Source: Inquilinus limosus_F
Lineage (GTDB): Bacteria; Pseudomonadota; Alphaproteobacteria; DSM-16000; Inquilinaceae
Length of the DNA: 64,000 nucleotides
Reading direction: 5' to 3'
NCBI RefSeq assembly: GCF_051487185.1
Contig: NZ_JAHVDK010000013.1
Location: forward strand, 1-64,000
Position 1 is the stretch's first letter; every line of letters begins with the position of its first letter. Shown here one piece after another: positions 42,807 through 51,632 of this stretch. A program made the position numbers and the translations under genes. Below the pieces are notes generated by a model. The model was not told where the DNA came from. It made no database searches and saw nothing but the letters and a program-made list of their open reading frames with translations.

Positions 42807-44906
42807 TCAGCCCTGCGCCGGGCCGCTGCCGGTTGCGGCGATGGCGGCGGCGGCCAGCGCCGGATCGACCTCGCCGCCTTCGTGGCTGCGCACCACCACG
42901 TCGCGGCGGGCGAGATGGATGCCGGCGGCGTCGAACTCCTCGAGGATGCGCTGGTACAGCCGCCGCCGGATCAGGAACTGCTCGCCGGGCCGCGCCATGA
43001 ACTTGACGCCGATCACCATGTTGAACTCCTCGATCTGGCGCACGCCTTGGGATTTCGGCGGGTCGATCAGATGCGGCCCCAGCTCCGGATCGGCCGCGAT
43101 CTCGGCGCCGATCTTCTTCACGATCTTCTTCACCTGATCGACATCGGTGTCGAAGGGCACCCGGAACTCCAGCTTCATCACCACCCAGTCGCGGCTGAGA
43201 TTGGTCATCGCCCGGGCCTCGCCGAAGGGCACGGTCTGCAAGGCGCCGCGCTGATGGCGCAGCTTGAGCGAGCGGATCGAGATCGCCTCGACCGTGCCCT
43301 TGAGGTTGCCGATCTCGACATATTCGCCGACCCGGAACGCGTCCTCGAGCAGGAAGAAGACGCCGGAGACGATGTCCTTCACCAGGGTCTGGGCGCCGAA
43401 GCCGATGGCGAGCCCGATCACGCCGGCGCCGGCCAGGAGCGGCCCGATATCGATGCCGAGCGAGGACAGCACCACCAGCACCGCGACCGTGGCCAGGGTG
43501 ACGAAATAGGCGTTGCGGAACAGCGGCAGCAGCGTGCGCAGCCGCGACTGATGGGCGGCGTCGGTCGCCGACATCGTCGCGGTCGACCGGCTCAGCTGGT
43601 GGTCGATCACGGCCCGGCCGAGATGCCACAGCAGGTCGATCACGATCAGCGTCAGCACGATGCGCAGCGCGGCGCGCAGCACCATCACGCCCGGCTCGGT
43701 TGCCATCATCATCGCGTGCATCGAATCGAAACCCCAGCGATGCACCAGGAAGCCGAGCACGGCGAGAAGGACCAGCGCCTGGGCCGTGCGCTCCACCAGC
43801 ATGGCCAGCGGCCGGTCCTTGCCTTCGATCGAATCCGGTGACGCCACCGACCGCGCCGCCTCGCGGATCTGGCGCAGCCCCCAGGGCAGCAGCGCCAGCA
43901 CGAACACGGTGACCGCGGCCCGGGCGGCGCCGAGGGCGACCAGGACGGCGGCGGCGGCCATCGCCACCGTGACCAGCCAGCGCGCGAGGTCGTCCTTGAT
44001 GCCCGGCTCATCGGTCCAGGCCCGGCGGCGCCAGACGAAAGCGACGACCAGGGCCAGCACCAGGAAGGAGGTCAGCTCGCGGATCATCAGCGCCGCATCC
44101 TCCGGCGCGTCCAGCCGGCGCATCAGCCGGGCCAGGAACACGCCGCCGATCATCACCGTCGGGATCGCGATCAGCCAGCGCATGATGACCGGGATCACCG
44201 TCTCCGCCACCGCGATCAGACGCAGGTCCGGCCGGCCGGGGGCGAGGCCGAGCCGGAGCACCGCCTGCACCAGCCGGGCGACCAGGACGATGGCGAGCAG
44301 GGCCAGCACCAGATGCTGGAAGCCGTGCGGCCAGGAGAAGGCGAGGAAGATGCCGAGGCTGCCGACGGCGAAGGCGACGACGTTGCCGACGGCGAAGACC
44401 AGGCGGGCGGCGAAGACGGCAAGGTGTTCGCCGATCCCGACCCCCGGTGCGTGGATCAGCCGGTGGCGGATCGGGGCGGTCAGGCGCCGGAACAGGAGTT
44501 CGGCCAGGATGCCGATCCCGACGAAGCCGGCGACGGCCAGGATGAGGCCGAGCACGCCGATCTCGGCCAGCGCCTCGCCGATCCGGGCGCCGACCGCGGC
44601 CAGGATGCCGGGCAGGTCGCGCGCGGTCGCGGCATACCAGTGCAGCTTGCTGCGGGTCTGCACCCGCATCATGTCGATCTCGTCCATACCGGACGATGAC
44701 GCCGGCGCCGCGGCGGCCGGTGCCGGCTGCGTCTGCCGCTGCGCCAGCCAGCCCTGCACCTCGGGGTTGCGCAGCAAATCGAGCAGCTGCTGCACGGAGG
44801 CCGGCGGGGCCTGCTCCACCGGCGCGGCGGGCGGCGCCTGCTGCGCCCAGGCCGGCACGCCGAGCAGGACCAGCACCGCGATCAACAAGCCCCGGAACCA
44901 GCCCAT
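42807..44906 (-). CDS. Large MscS-family mechanosensitive channel
   Basis: A 699-residue inner-membrane channel. A signal peptide (LLIAVLVLLGVPAWAQQ), a Gln/Pro-rich periplasmic stretch and about ten hydrophobic helices lead to the MscS core: GVIGLAIGFGAQTLVKDIVS forms the pore helix TM3 (about residue 490-510), then the beta domain with VGEYVEIGNLKGTVEAISIR and IHLARRDVVV at the C-terminus. It belongs to the MscK/YbdG-like extended group (about 700 residues), not the small 290-residue MscS. GGAGGG lies a few nt before the ATG. It protects against osmotic downshift. Confidence 0.9.
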   Translation of the reverse strand: MGWFRGLLIAVLVLLGVPAWAQQAPPAAPVEQAPPASVQQLLDLLRNPEVQGWLAQRQTQPAPAAAAPASSSGMDEIDMMRVQTRSKLHWYAATARDLPGILAAVGARIGEALAEIGVLGLILAVAGFVGIGILAELLFRRLTAPIRHRLIHAPGVGIGEHLAVFAARLVFAVGNVVAFAVGSLGIFLAFSWPHGFQHLVLALLAIVLVARLVQAVLRLGLAPGRPDLRLIAVAETVIPVIMRWLIAIPTVMIGGVFLARLMRRLDAPEDAALMIRELTSFLVLALVVAFVWRRRAWTDEPGIKDDLARWLVTVAMAAAAVLVALGAARAAVTVFVLALLPWGLRQIREAARSVASPDSIEGKDRPLAMLVERTAQALVLLAVLGFLVHRWGFDSMHAMMMATEPGVMVLRAALRIVLTLIVIDLLWHLGRAVIDHQLSRSTATMSATDAAHQSRLRTLLPLFRNAYFVTLATVAVLVVLSSLGIDIGPLLAGAGVIGLAIGFGAQTLVKDIVSGVFFLLEDAFRVGEYVEIGNLKGTVEAISIRSLKLRHQRGALQTVPFGEARAMTNLSRDWVVMKLEFRVPFDTDVDQVKKIVKKIGAEIAADPELGPHLIDPPKSQGVRQIEEFNMVIGVKFMARPGEQFLIRRRLYQRILEEFDAAGIHLARRDVVVRSHEGGEVDPALAAAAIAATGSGPAQG

Positions 44907-44979
44907 CCGTCCCTCCCCGTCCCCTGCCCCGCATGCTGTCGCGCCGCGCGGCCGGTGGCAACGGGCGTCGCGCCGGGAT

Positions 44980-45633
44980 CTAACGCCCAGGACGGGCCAG
45001 CCGCCGCTCCAAGGCCGTCGCCGCCAGCGCGATCGGGTAGCACAGCGCGAAGTACAGCAGTGCGACCAGGCCATAAGTGCGGGCGGAATCGAAGGTGGCG
45101 TTGACGATGATGGTGCCGGCCTTGGTCAGCTCGACGAAGCCGATCACCGAGGCCAGCGCCGTGCCCTTCACCACCTGCACCAGGAACCCCACGGTCGGCG
45201 CGATGGCGACACGCAGCGCCTGCGGCAGGATTACCAGGCGCAGCTGCTGCGGCCAGGTCAGGGCCAGGGCCCGCGCCGCCTCCCACTGGCCGCGCGGCAC
45301 GCTTTCGACCGCGCCGCGCCAGATTTCGGACAGGAAGGCGGCGGCGTAGAGGGTCAGCGCCACCGCGGCGGCGGCGAGCGGCGGCAAGTCGAGGCCGAGC
45401 AGCGCCAGGCCGAAGAAGCAGAGGAACAGCTGGATCAAGAGCGGCGTGCCCTGGAACAGCTGGACGTAGAGCCGGGTCGCGTGCCGGGCCCAGCGCCGCC
45501 CCGACAGGCGCAGCAGCAGCAGGCCGGCGCCGAGCAGGAAGCCGCCGAGGAAGGCGATCAGGCTGAGGGCCGCGGTCCAGCGCGCCGCCAGCAGCAGGTT
45601 GCGCAGGATGTCCCAGGTGGTGAAGCCGGTCAT
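44980..45633 (-). CDS. Polar amino-acid ABC transporter permease (HisM/GlnP family), second
   Basis: A 217-residue permease with five or six helices. RLYVQLFQGTPLLIQLFLCF and EIWRGAVESVPRGQWEAARA (EAA-like loop EAARALALTWPQQLRLVILP) are diagnostic for His/Glu/Gln importers. Start overlaps the stop of the upstream permease (ATGA). Last gene of a three-gene operon. Confidence 0.92.
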   Translation of the reverse strand: MTGFTTWDILRNLLLAARWTAALSLIAFLGGFLLGAGLLLLRLSGRRWARHATRLYVQLFQGTPLLIQLFLCFFGLALLGLDLPPLAAAAVALTLYAAAFLSEIWRGAVESVPRGQWEAARALALTWPQQLRLVILPQALRVAIAPTVGFLVQVVKGTALASVIGFVELTKAGTIIVNATFDSARTYGLVALLYFALCYPIALAATALERRLARPGR

Positions 45634-46298
45634 GCGGCCACCTGCCGATGGCGGAACAGCCGCCGGGCCAGCCGGTCCGACAGCCGGCGCAGGACGATGG
45701 CGAGCAGCAGGTAGATCGCGCCGACCACGAGATAGGTCTCGAAGCTGAGGAAGGTGCGGGACTGGATGAAGCTGCCGGCGAAGGTCAGGTCGCGCACCGC
45801 GATCTGCGACACGACCGAGGAACCGAGCATGATGATGACGAACTGGCCGGTCAGCGAGGGGTACACCTTCTCCAGCGCCGGGATCAGGATCACCAGCCGG
45901 AAGGTGCGCCAGCGCGACAGGCCGAGGCTGGCCCCGGCCTCCCACAGGCCGCGGCCGACGCCATCGAGCCCGGCGCGCACGATCTCGGTCGCATAGCCGC
46001 CGAGATTGACGATCATCGCCAAGAGGGCCGCCTCGACGCTGCCGAGCCGCAGCCCGAGGCGTGGCAGGCCGAAGAAGACGAAGAAGAGCTGCACGATGAA
46101 GGGCGTGTTGCGGATCAGCTCGACATAGGCGCCGACAATGAGGCGGACCGGCGCACGGCGCGAGCGGCGGCCGAGCGCCCCGAGCATGCCCAGCGCCAGC
46201 CCGCCGGCGATGGCGGCGAGGGTGAGCAGGATGGTCAGGCCGATCCCCTGCAGGATCAGCCCGCCATAGCCGAGGAGGTCGGCGAAGTGAAAGGTCAA
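45630..46298 (-). CDS. Polar amino-acid ABC transporter permease (HisQ/GlnP family), first
   Basis: A 222-residue permease. VGAYVELIRNTPFIVQLFFV, EIVRAGLDGVGRGLWEAGAS and LGLSRWRTFRLVILIPALE show the ELIRNTP signature and the EAA loop for ATPase docking. Two different permeases form the channel heterodimer. It lies 19 nt downstream of the binding-protein gene. No ATPase gene (HisP/GlnQ type) is present in the window near this operon, so one must be shared. Confidence 0.92.
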   Translation of the reverse strand: MTFHFADLLGYGGLILQGIGLTILLTLAAIAGGLALGMLGALGRRSRRAPVRLIVGAYVELIRNTPFIVQLFFVFFGLPRLGLRLGSVEAALLAMIVNLGGYATEIVRAGLDGVGRGLWEAGASLGLSRWRTFRLVILIPALEKVYPSLTGQFVIIMLGSSVVSQIAVRDLTFAGSFIQSRTFLSFETYLVVGAIYLLLAIVLRRLSDRLARRLFRHRQVAA

Positions 46299-46317
46299 CG
46301 GAACCGGATCCCGCGGC

Positions 46318-47121
46318 TCAGATCGGCAGGTCGCCCGGCAGGGCCGCGCCGAGCCACTTCCGGCTGATCGCGTCCAGCCGGCCGTCCTGCTTCGCCGCGG
46401 CGATGATGGCGTTGACCTTGGCCAGCAGCTTCGGCTCGCCCTTGTTCAGGCCGATGAAGCACGGCGACTGGCTGAGGATGAATTTCGGCTCCGGCCGCAC
46501 CGCCGGGTCGCGCGCCAGGATCGCGGCGGCGACGACGTTGCCGGTCGCGATCAGCTCGGTCTGGCCGGACAGGAAGGCGGCGATGGTGGTGTTGTTGTCC
46601 TCGAACCGCTCGATATCGGCGTCGGCCGGCGCGATCTTGGAGATCGCCAGGTCCTCCAGCGCGCCGCGGGTGACGCCGATGGTCTTGCCGGACAGGTCCT
46701 CGGCCTTTGCCACCGTCGAATCGGCGGGGCCGAACACGCCGGAGAAGAACGGCGCATAGGCGCTGGTGAAGTCGATCACCTTCTCCCGCTCGGCGTTCCT
46801 GCCGAGGCTGGAGATGATCAGGTCGACCTTGTGGGTCTGCAGATAAGGCAGGCGGTTTGCACTGGTGACGGGCACCAGCTCGACCTTCACGCCCAAATCC
46901 TGGGCAATCAGGTTGGCCATGTCGATGTCATAGCCCTGCGGTTGCAGGTCGGGCCCGGCCGAGCCGAAGGGCGGGAAGTCCTGCGGCACGGCGATGCGGA
47001 TCACCCCGGCGGCCAGAACATCGTCCAGCGCCTCGGCCGCGGCGGGCTGCGCCGCCCCGGCCAGCCCGATGGCGACCATCAGGCCGCAGACCAGCCCCTT
47101 CCCCCAATGCAGCAACGACAT
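46318..47121 (-). CDS. Polar amino-acid periplasmic binding protein (SBP_bac_3)
   Basis: A 267-residue binding protein with a signal peptide (LVCGLMVAIGLAGAAQPAAAEA). VIRIAVPQDFPPFGSAGPDL, QPQGYDIDMANLIAQDLGVK, SANRLPYLQTHKVDLIISSL and KTIGVTRGALEDLAISK are typical of the family-3 proteins that bind Glu, Gln, Arg or His; R in the SANRLPYL motif contacts the ligand carboxylate. Start ATG 47119-47121 gives a normal signal. First gene of the importer operon. Confidence 0.92.
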   Translation of the reverse strand: MSLLHWGKGLVCGLMVAIGLAGAAQPAAAEALDDVLAAGVIRIAVPQDFPPFGSAGPDLQPQGYDIDMANLIAQDLGVKVELVPVTSANRLPYLQTHKVDLIISSLGRNAEREKVIDFTSAYAPFFSGVFGPADSTVAKAEDLSGKTIGVTRGALEDLAISKIAPADADIERFEDNNTTIAAFLSGQTELIATGNVVAAAILARDPAVRPEPKFILSQSPCFIGLNKGEPKLLAKVNAIIAAAKQDGRLDAISRKWLGAALPGDLPI

Positions 47122-47318
47122 CACCTGCTTCCCATCCTGCCGGCGCGACCGCCGCGCCATCCGGGCCCCGGGATCAGCAAGCGGCGTGCCAGGATGCGCC
47201 CGTACCAAGCCGGGAAGCGTCCGGCGAAACAGACCGCAACAAATCGTTACGCACCCGGCATTGTCCGGTCCGCCCGGGGAGGTTAGGGAGAGGCGGGATC
47301 CACGATCAGGACAGACTG

Positions 47319-47486
47319 TTGACCACTCTGCTGTACATCCTCGCCTTTCTCTGCCCGCCGCTGGCCGTCTATCTCGACATCGGCGCGGGCGACGAGCTGC
47401 GGCTCAACATCATCCTGACGATCCTGGGCTGGATTCCCGGCATCATCCACGCCCTCTACATCCTGTCGATCCACCCGCCGCATTGA
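47319..47486 (+). CDS. YqaE/Pmp3-family small membrane protein
   Basis: A 55-residue hydrophobic peptide (UPF0057/Pmp3 family). LLYILAFLCPPLAVYLDIGA followed by LRLNIILTILGWIPGIIHAL matches the family consensus LxxILxxxLPPLxVFL...LxLNIxLTLLGYIPGxIHAxY at nearly every key position. It spans the membrane twice and is associated with salt or osmotic tolerance in other organisms. The start is TTG 47319 with AGGA 8-10 nt upstream; there is no ATG or GTG alternative. It is followed by a 12-bp hairpin. The MscS channel nearby fits an osmotic theme, by inference only. Confidence 0.85.
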   Translation: MTTLLYILAFLCPPLAVYLDIGAGDELRLNIILTILGWIPGIIHALYILSIHPPH

Positions 47487-47492
47487 GCGGCA

Positions 47493-47520
47493 ACGCCCGC
47501 CAGCGCAGGCTGGCGGGCGT
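47493..47520 (+). terminator. Perfect 12-bp stem after the YqaE gene
   Basis: ACGCCCGCCAGC, loop GCAG, GCTGGCGGGCGT. Perfect stem 6 nt after the stop codon; no T-tract follows, as is common in GC-rich genomes. Confidence 0.6.
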
Positions 47521-47535
47521 CGATCGGTCAGGGGG

Positions 47536-47781
47536 TCAGTCGCGGACATAGTGCTTCCGCATCACCCCGTCGAAGCGCTTGCCCTTCAGGCAGCAGCGCC
47601 TGAAAGCTGCGGCCCGAGCCGCAGGGGCAGAGATCCCGGCGGCCCAGCTTCTCGACCAGCTCCTTGTCGCCATGGACGACCCGGTCGCCCCGGCCGACCT
47701 GGGTCTCGGAATTGAAAGCCCCTCCGGCGCTTGCTCAGCGGCTCAAAAGCAGTAGGGGGCGTCGAAGCGATCCTTGCGCAT
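47536..47781 (-). pseudogene. Decayed SEC-C motif protein
   Basis: A strong GAGGAGG site precedes ATG 47779, which opens MRKDRFDAPYCF and stops at once. Further along, in another frame, QVGRGDRVVHGDKELVEKLG leads into a SEC-C zinc motif CPCGSGRSF; then a 1-bp insertion shifts the frame and the remainder reads RCCLKGKRFDGVMRKHYVRD. The intact motif would be CPCGSGxxFKxCC. At least one premature stop and one frameshift make this a pseudogene rather than a gene. Confidence 0.7.
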
Positions 47782-47904
47782 GATAACCTCCTCTGTCGCG
47801 AGGCCGTCCGGATGCCGGACGGCCGCGGTCGATAGCAGGAACGCCGCCGCCGCGCCAGCACCGGGCGCTCGAGCGCGAGGCCCAAGCGCCCGGCCTCCCC
47901 CCGG

Positions 47905-49623
47905 TTACAGCGCGAAGTCCGCCGCCGTCAGGGCAACATGGCCGTTGAGCACGATGTGGAAGTCGGAGGCGCCGTCGCCGTTGACGTCTCCGGCGATCGT
48001 GGTGGTCGTGGGCGAGGTGAAGGCATAGCGCAGTTGGCCGGCGGTATGGGTGTAGAGATCCGTGCCGATGAAGTGGAACGCCTGGTCGCCCGCCGCGCCG
48101 ATATTGGCGTCGATCGCCGACAGGTCGATCCTGTCATGCTGGGCTTTGCTGAAATCGAGGATCTTGTCGGCGCCCGGCCCGAACACGCTGTCCGACGGCG
48201 TGGTGAACGCGAACCGGTCGGCCCCGGCGCCGCCGGTCTGGGTGTCGGTGCCGGCGCCGCCGCGAAGGATGTCGTTCCCGGCACTGCCGACCAGCTTGTC
48301 GTCGCCCAGCCCGCCGTCGAGCGTCAGGCTGATCTTGCCGGCCGCCACCGCCCCGGCGTGGATCACGTCGTTGCCGGCGCCGGCGGCGACCGTCAGCAGG
48401 TCGGCGGCTTCCGAATGCTGGATCGAGACCGTCGCCTTCAGCCCGCCGATGCCGATCGCCGTACCGGAGGACGAGAGCGAGATCTTGTCGGCGCCGGCGG
48501 TGCCCTCCACGGTCACCGCATCGACCGCGCCGTCGCCGGTGGTGCCGCCCGGGGCCCCGGCCAGATCGATGCCGACGCGGGTGGTCTCGGTCCCGGTCAG
48601 ATCATGGACCGTGACCTTGTCGGCCCCGCCGAGCGCGGTGAACTGGATGCGCTCGACATCGTTCAGGTCCATGTTGATCGAGGCGATATCGCGGAAGAAG
48701 GTCGTGCGCCCGAAATTGGCCAGGATATCGACCGTCTCGGCGGCGCCGGCGCCCAGGAAGCTCAGATCGTCGGTGCCGAAGCCGCCCTCGACCGTGTCGC
48801 TGCCCTCGCCCGGGGCCCAGAAGAAGGTGTCGTCGCCGGCGCCGAGGAAGGCGGTGTCGTCGCCCCTGGCCCCGATCACGACATCGTTGCCGGCGCCGCC
48901 GAGCAGCAGATCCGCCCCGGCGCTTCCGGCCAGCGTGTCGTTCCCTTCGCCGCCGTTGAGGACCAGGACCATCGATTGCGGCAGCGCCCGCGCATCGATC
49001 CGGTCGTTGCCGCCGAGCCCGTCGATGATCAGGTGATCGCCCGCATCGAAATGCGCGATCGTGGTCTGCGCCGCCAAGCCGTTCACCACCACGGTCGCGG
49101 CCGCTCCCGTGCCGGTCTGCGACAGCGTGATCACGTCGGCGGCACCGGCCGCGGCGCCGTTGATGGTCACCGTGTCCGTCACGCCGTCGCCGGCGGTGCC
49201 GCCCGCCACCCCCGCGAGATCGATCGCCACCTGCTTGACATCGGTGCCGGCCAGGTTGTTGAGGGCGATCAGGTCCGACCCGCCGAGCGCCTGGAACTGG
49301 ATCCGCTCGACATTATCCAGGGTCATGGTCACCGTGGCGATGTCGCGGAAGAAGATCGCCTTTCCGGCATTGGCGAAGATCTGGATGTTCTCGTCGACAC
49401 CCGCGCCGAGGAAGGCGAGCGTGTCCGTGCCCGCCTCGCCGTCGACCGTGTCGCTGCCATCGCCCGGCGCCCAGCCGAACACGTCGTTGCCCGCACCCAG
49501 AAAGGCGGTGTCGTCGCCTCTCTTGCCGACCACGACGTCGTTGCCGCCTTTGGCGTTGATGGTGTCGGCCTCGTCCGTGCCGAACAGGTTGTTGGCGTTG
49601 TCGTCGCCGTCAATGATGGCCAT
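47905..49623 (-). CDS. RTX-type calcium-binding repeat protein with duplicated domain
   Basis: A 572-residue acidic protein without a Sec signal. GGNDxxxGxxGDDTAFLGAG nonapeptide-like calcium repeats occur at about residues 26-48 and 226-250, each starting a ~200-residue unit; the units align well (for example WAPGDGSDTVDGEAGTDTLA and WAPGEGSDTVEGGFGTDDLS). The last ~90 residues, from FAFTTPSDSVFGPGADKIL, match the C-terminal serralysin/type-I secretion region and end LTAADFAL. A type I secreted protein is likely; no secretion genes are near. A paralogous C-terminus is found in the protein at 54788. Confidence 0.87.
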   Translation of the reverse strand: MAIIDGDDNANNLFGTDEADTINAKGGNDVVVGKRGDDTAFLGAGNDVFGWAPGDGSDTVDGEAGTDTLAFLGAGVDENIQIFANAGKAIFFRDIATVTMTLDNVERIQFQALGGSDLIALNNLAGTDVKQVAIDLAGVAGGTAGDGVTDTVTINGAAAGAADVITLSQTGTGAAATVVVNGLAAQTTIAHFDAGDHLIIDGLGGNDRIDARALPQSMVLVLNGGEGNDTLAGSAGADLLLGGAGNDVVIGARGDDTAFLGAGDDTFFWAPGEGSDTVEGGFGTDDLSFLGAGAAETVDILANFGRTTFFRDIASINMDLNDVERIQFTALGGADKVTVHDLTGTETTRVGIDLAGAPGGTTGDGAVDAVTVEGTAGADKISLSSSGTAIGIGGLKATVSIQHSEAADLLTVAAGAGNDVIHAGAVAAGKISLTLDGGLGDDKLVGSAGNDILRGGAGTDTQTGGAGADRFAFTTPSDSVFGPGADKILDFSKAQHDRIDLSAIDANIGAAGDQAFHFIGTDLYTHTAGQLRYAFTSPTTTTIAGDVNGDGASDFHIVLNGHVALTAADFAL

Positions 49624-49776
49624 GAATCGATCCCCTTCTGTCGGGGCGGCCGGCGGCCGCCGCTCGCTGTCTCACCCGGCCAAACTGCCGGAGCGTCGGG
49701 GATTCGCGTGTTACCGAGGTCACCTCCGCCGCCGGATGTGCTCCAATGGCCGGGTCCGAGCGCAGGAGTCGCGACG

Positions 49777-50676
49777 ATGCTGAAGCGGATCGATGCCGGG
49801 GTGCTGAACGTCGCCTATGAGGAGACCGGCGATCCTTCCGGCTGGCCGGCGGTGCTGCTGCACGGCTTCCCCTACGATATCCACAGCTATGACGAGGTCG
49901 CGCCGGGCCTCGCCGCGCGCGGCGCCCGGGTGATCGCGCCCTATCTGCGCGGCTACGGCCCGACCCGGTTCCTCTCCCCGGAGACGCCGCGGTCGGGCGA
50001 GCAGGCAGCGCTGGGGCACGACCTGCTGACGCTGCTGGATGCGCTGGGGATCGAATCGGCGGTGCTGGGCGGCCATGACTGGGGCGGCCGCGCCGCCTGC
50101 ATCGTCGCGGCGCTGTGGCCGGAGCGGGCACGCGGCCTGGTCTCGGGCAACGGCTACAACATCCAGGACATTCCGAGATCGGGCGAACCCGCCGATCCCG
50201 AGACCGAGCACCGCTTCTGGTACCAGTACTACTTCCACGGCGAGCGTGGCCGGCGGGGGCTGGAGCAGGATCGGCGCGAGCTGTGCCGCTTGCTGTGGCG
50301 GCTGTGGTCGCCGCAATGGCGCTTCGACGACGCCACCTACGAGCGCAGCGCCGCTGCCTTCGACAATCCCGACTTCGTCGACATCGTGATCCACTCCTAC
50401 CGCCACCGCTACCGGCTGGCGGAGGGCGACCCGGCTGTGGCCGAGATCGAGCGCCGGCTGGAGGCGCAGCCGCCGATCACCGTGCCGACGATCACGCTGG
50501 ACGGCGACGTCGACGGGGTGGACCCGCCCGGCGCGGCCGACCATCTCGCCAACCGCTTCACCGGCCGGCACGAGCACCGGGTGGTGGGGCCGGGGATCGG
50601 CCACAACCTGCCGCAGGAGGCGCCGGAGGCCTTCGCCGAGGCGATGCTGACCGTCCGCGACTGGGCGGGCGGCTAA
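49777..50676 (+). CDS. Alpha/beta hydrolase, epoxide-hydrolase/dehalogenase-like
   Basis: A 299-residue cytoplasmic hydrolase. The oxyanion motif HGFP (about residues 29-32) and the nucleophile elbow GGHDWGG (D101 as nucleophile, as in epoxide hydrolases and haloalkane dehalogenases) are clear; the acid and the histidine are in DGDVDGVDPP and GPGIGHNLPQEAP. A cap region rich in Trp and Arg (RFWYQYYFHGERGRR) lies between. CAGGAG precedes the ATG by about 9 nt. Stop overlaps by 4 nt a decayed ABC-exporter fragment on the other strand. Substrate unknown. Confidence 0.88.
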   Translation: MLKRIDAGVLNVAYEETGDPSGWPAVLLHGFPYDIHSYDEVAPGLAARGARVIAPYLRGYGPTRFLSPETPRSGEQAALGHDLLTLLDALGIESAVLGGHDWGGRAACIVAALWPERARGLVSGNGYNIQDIPRSGEPADPETEHRFWYQYYFHGERGRRGLEQDRRELCRLLWRLWSPQWRFDDATYERSAAAFDNPDFVDIVIHSYRHRYRLAEGDPAVAEIERRLEAQPPITVPTITLDGDVDGVDPPGAADHLANRFTGRHEHRVVGPGIGHNLPQEAPEAFAEAMLTVRDWAGG

Positions 50677-50783
50677 CAGCGATTGACCGAGCGATCAAGC
50701 AGGCCGGAGACGATGGCGCAGGAGAAGTCGAGCAGGAACAGCCCGCGATGCGGCCGATAGTAGGCGAAGAAGCGTCTCAGCAT
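50673..50783 (-). pseudogene. N-terminal fragment of an ABC exporter (MsbA/MdlB-like)
   Basis: MLRRFFAYYRPHRGLFLLDF and SCAIVSGLLDRS are the typical first 33 residues of a type-I ABC exporter (first transmembrane helix). The frame ends at TAG after 36 codons, and no continuation is found in any frame; the neighbouring hydrolase gene runs over the end. A deletion scar or a decayed copy is likely. Confidence 0.6.
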
Positions 50784-50797
50784 CGGTCGTTCCGGGG

Positions 50798-51394
50798 TCA
50801 GCTGCCGCCCTGCCACGCCCGGATCGAATCGACGGGGCGCAGCAGCATCAGCACGTTCAGGGTGAGGTTGTCGCGGATCAGCCAGCCGGTCAGCAGCTCG
50901 AAGGCCACCGCAAGCGTCACCGTCAGCCAGACCGGCGCCCGGGCGGCGAAGAAGAAGCCGGCCAGCATGAAGGCGATGTCGGAGACGGAGTTGATCACGC
51001 TGTCGCCGGTGTAGCCGAGCGCGATCGTCGCCTCGCGGTAGCGGTCGATCACCATCGGGCTGTTCTCGGCGATCTCCCAGGCGCCTTCGATCAGGAGGGC
51101 AAGCAGCGCCCGGGTGCCGAGCGGCAGACGCCGGGCCAGGAGCCAGGTCAGCCCGAAGAACAGGAAGCCGTGGATGATGTGCGACGGTGTGTACCAGTCG
51201 GCGATGTGCTGGGAGTTGTCCGCGCTCATCACGTCCGGCGCCCACAGCCTGACCGTGCCGCAGGCGCAGATCGGCACCCGGCCCATGGTCAGCAGGATCG
51301 CCGCCGTCGCCGCGACCAGGCCGAAGCCGAGCAGAAGAGAGAGGCGCGGCGGCAGGCGGTCCGGCCGTGCCGCTGTGGAGGATCCGTTCAGCAT
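50798..51394 (-). CDS. UPF0314/DUF2585 family membrane protein
   Basis: A 198-residue inner-membrane protein with about four helices. WAPDVMSADNSQHIADWYTP, SHIIHGFLFFGL, IEGAWEIAENSPMVIDRYRE and DSVINSVSDIAFMLAGFF match the alphaproteobacterial UPF0314 consensus (SAGPWSxxxSQHxxDWYSxSHxxHG, ExxWExxENxPxxIxRYR). Function unknown. Start ATG 51392-51394 gives the normal length. It is followed by the exporter fragment and preceded by a family-A repeat. Confidence 0.9.
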   Translation of the reverse strand: MLNGSSTAARPDRLPPRLSLLLGFGLVAATAAILLTMGRVPICACGTVRLWAPDVMSADNSQHIADWYTPSHIIHGFLFFGLTWLLARRLPLGTRALLALLIEGAWEIAENSPMVIDRYREATIALGYTGDSVINSVSDIAFMLAGFFFAARAPVWLTVTLAVAFELLTGWLIRDNLTLNVLMLLRPVDSIRAWQGGS

Positions 51395-51503
51395 GGGCGC
51401 AGTCCTACCACGGCCGGAAGCCTGCAAACCATTCGCAGACGTCGGGACGACGCGCCGGATTCGGCATGACGAGACGGGTCTTATCAGCGGCCCGAAGTAT
51501 TGA

Positions 51504-51593
51504 CCGTCATGGCGAGCCCCGAAGGGGCGTGGCCATCCAGGGCCGCTCGCACTGGCCCCTGGATGGCCACGGCGCTGCGCGCCTCGCCATGAC
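51504..51593. repeat. Family-A palindromic repeat, copy 4
   Basis: CCGTCATGGCGAGCCCCGAA at left; GCGCGCCTCGCCATGAC at right; inner GGCCATCCAGGG / CCCTGGATGGCC arms. The tail has AGAGTCGATCTCAAAGGCCG and GATATCA, as in copy 1. Confidence 0.9.
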
Positions 51594-51632
51594 AAGAAAG
51601 GGCCAGAGAGTCGATCTCAAAGGCCGTCGATA

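Noticed and set aside
47938..50676. Open frame of more than 900 codons on the plus strand
   Set aside because: Its first two thirds are antisense to the RTX repeat protein; only the last part, from ATG 49777, is the real hydrolase.
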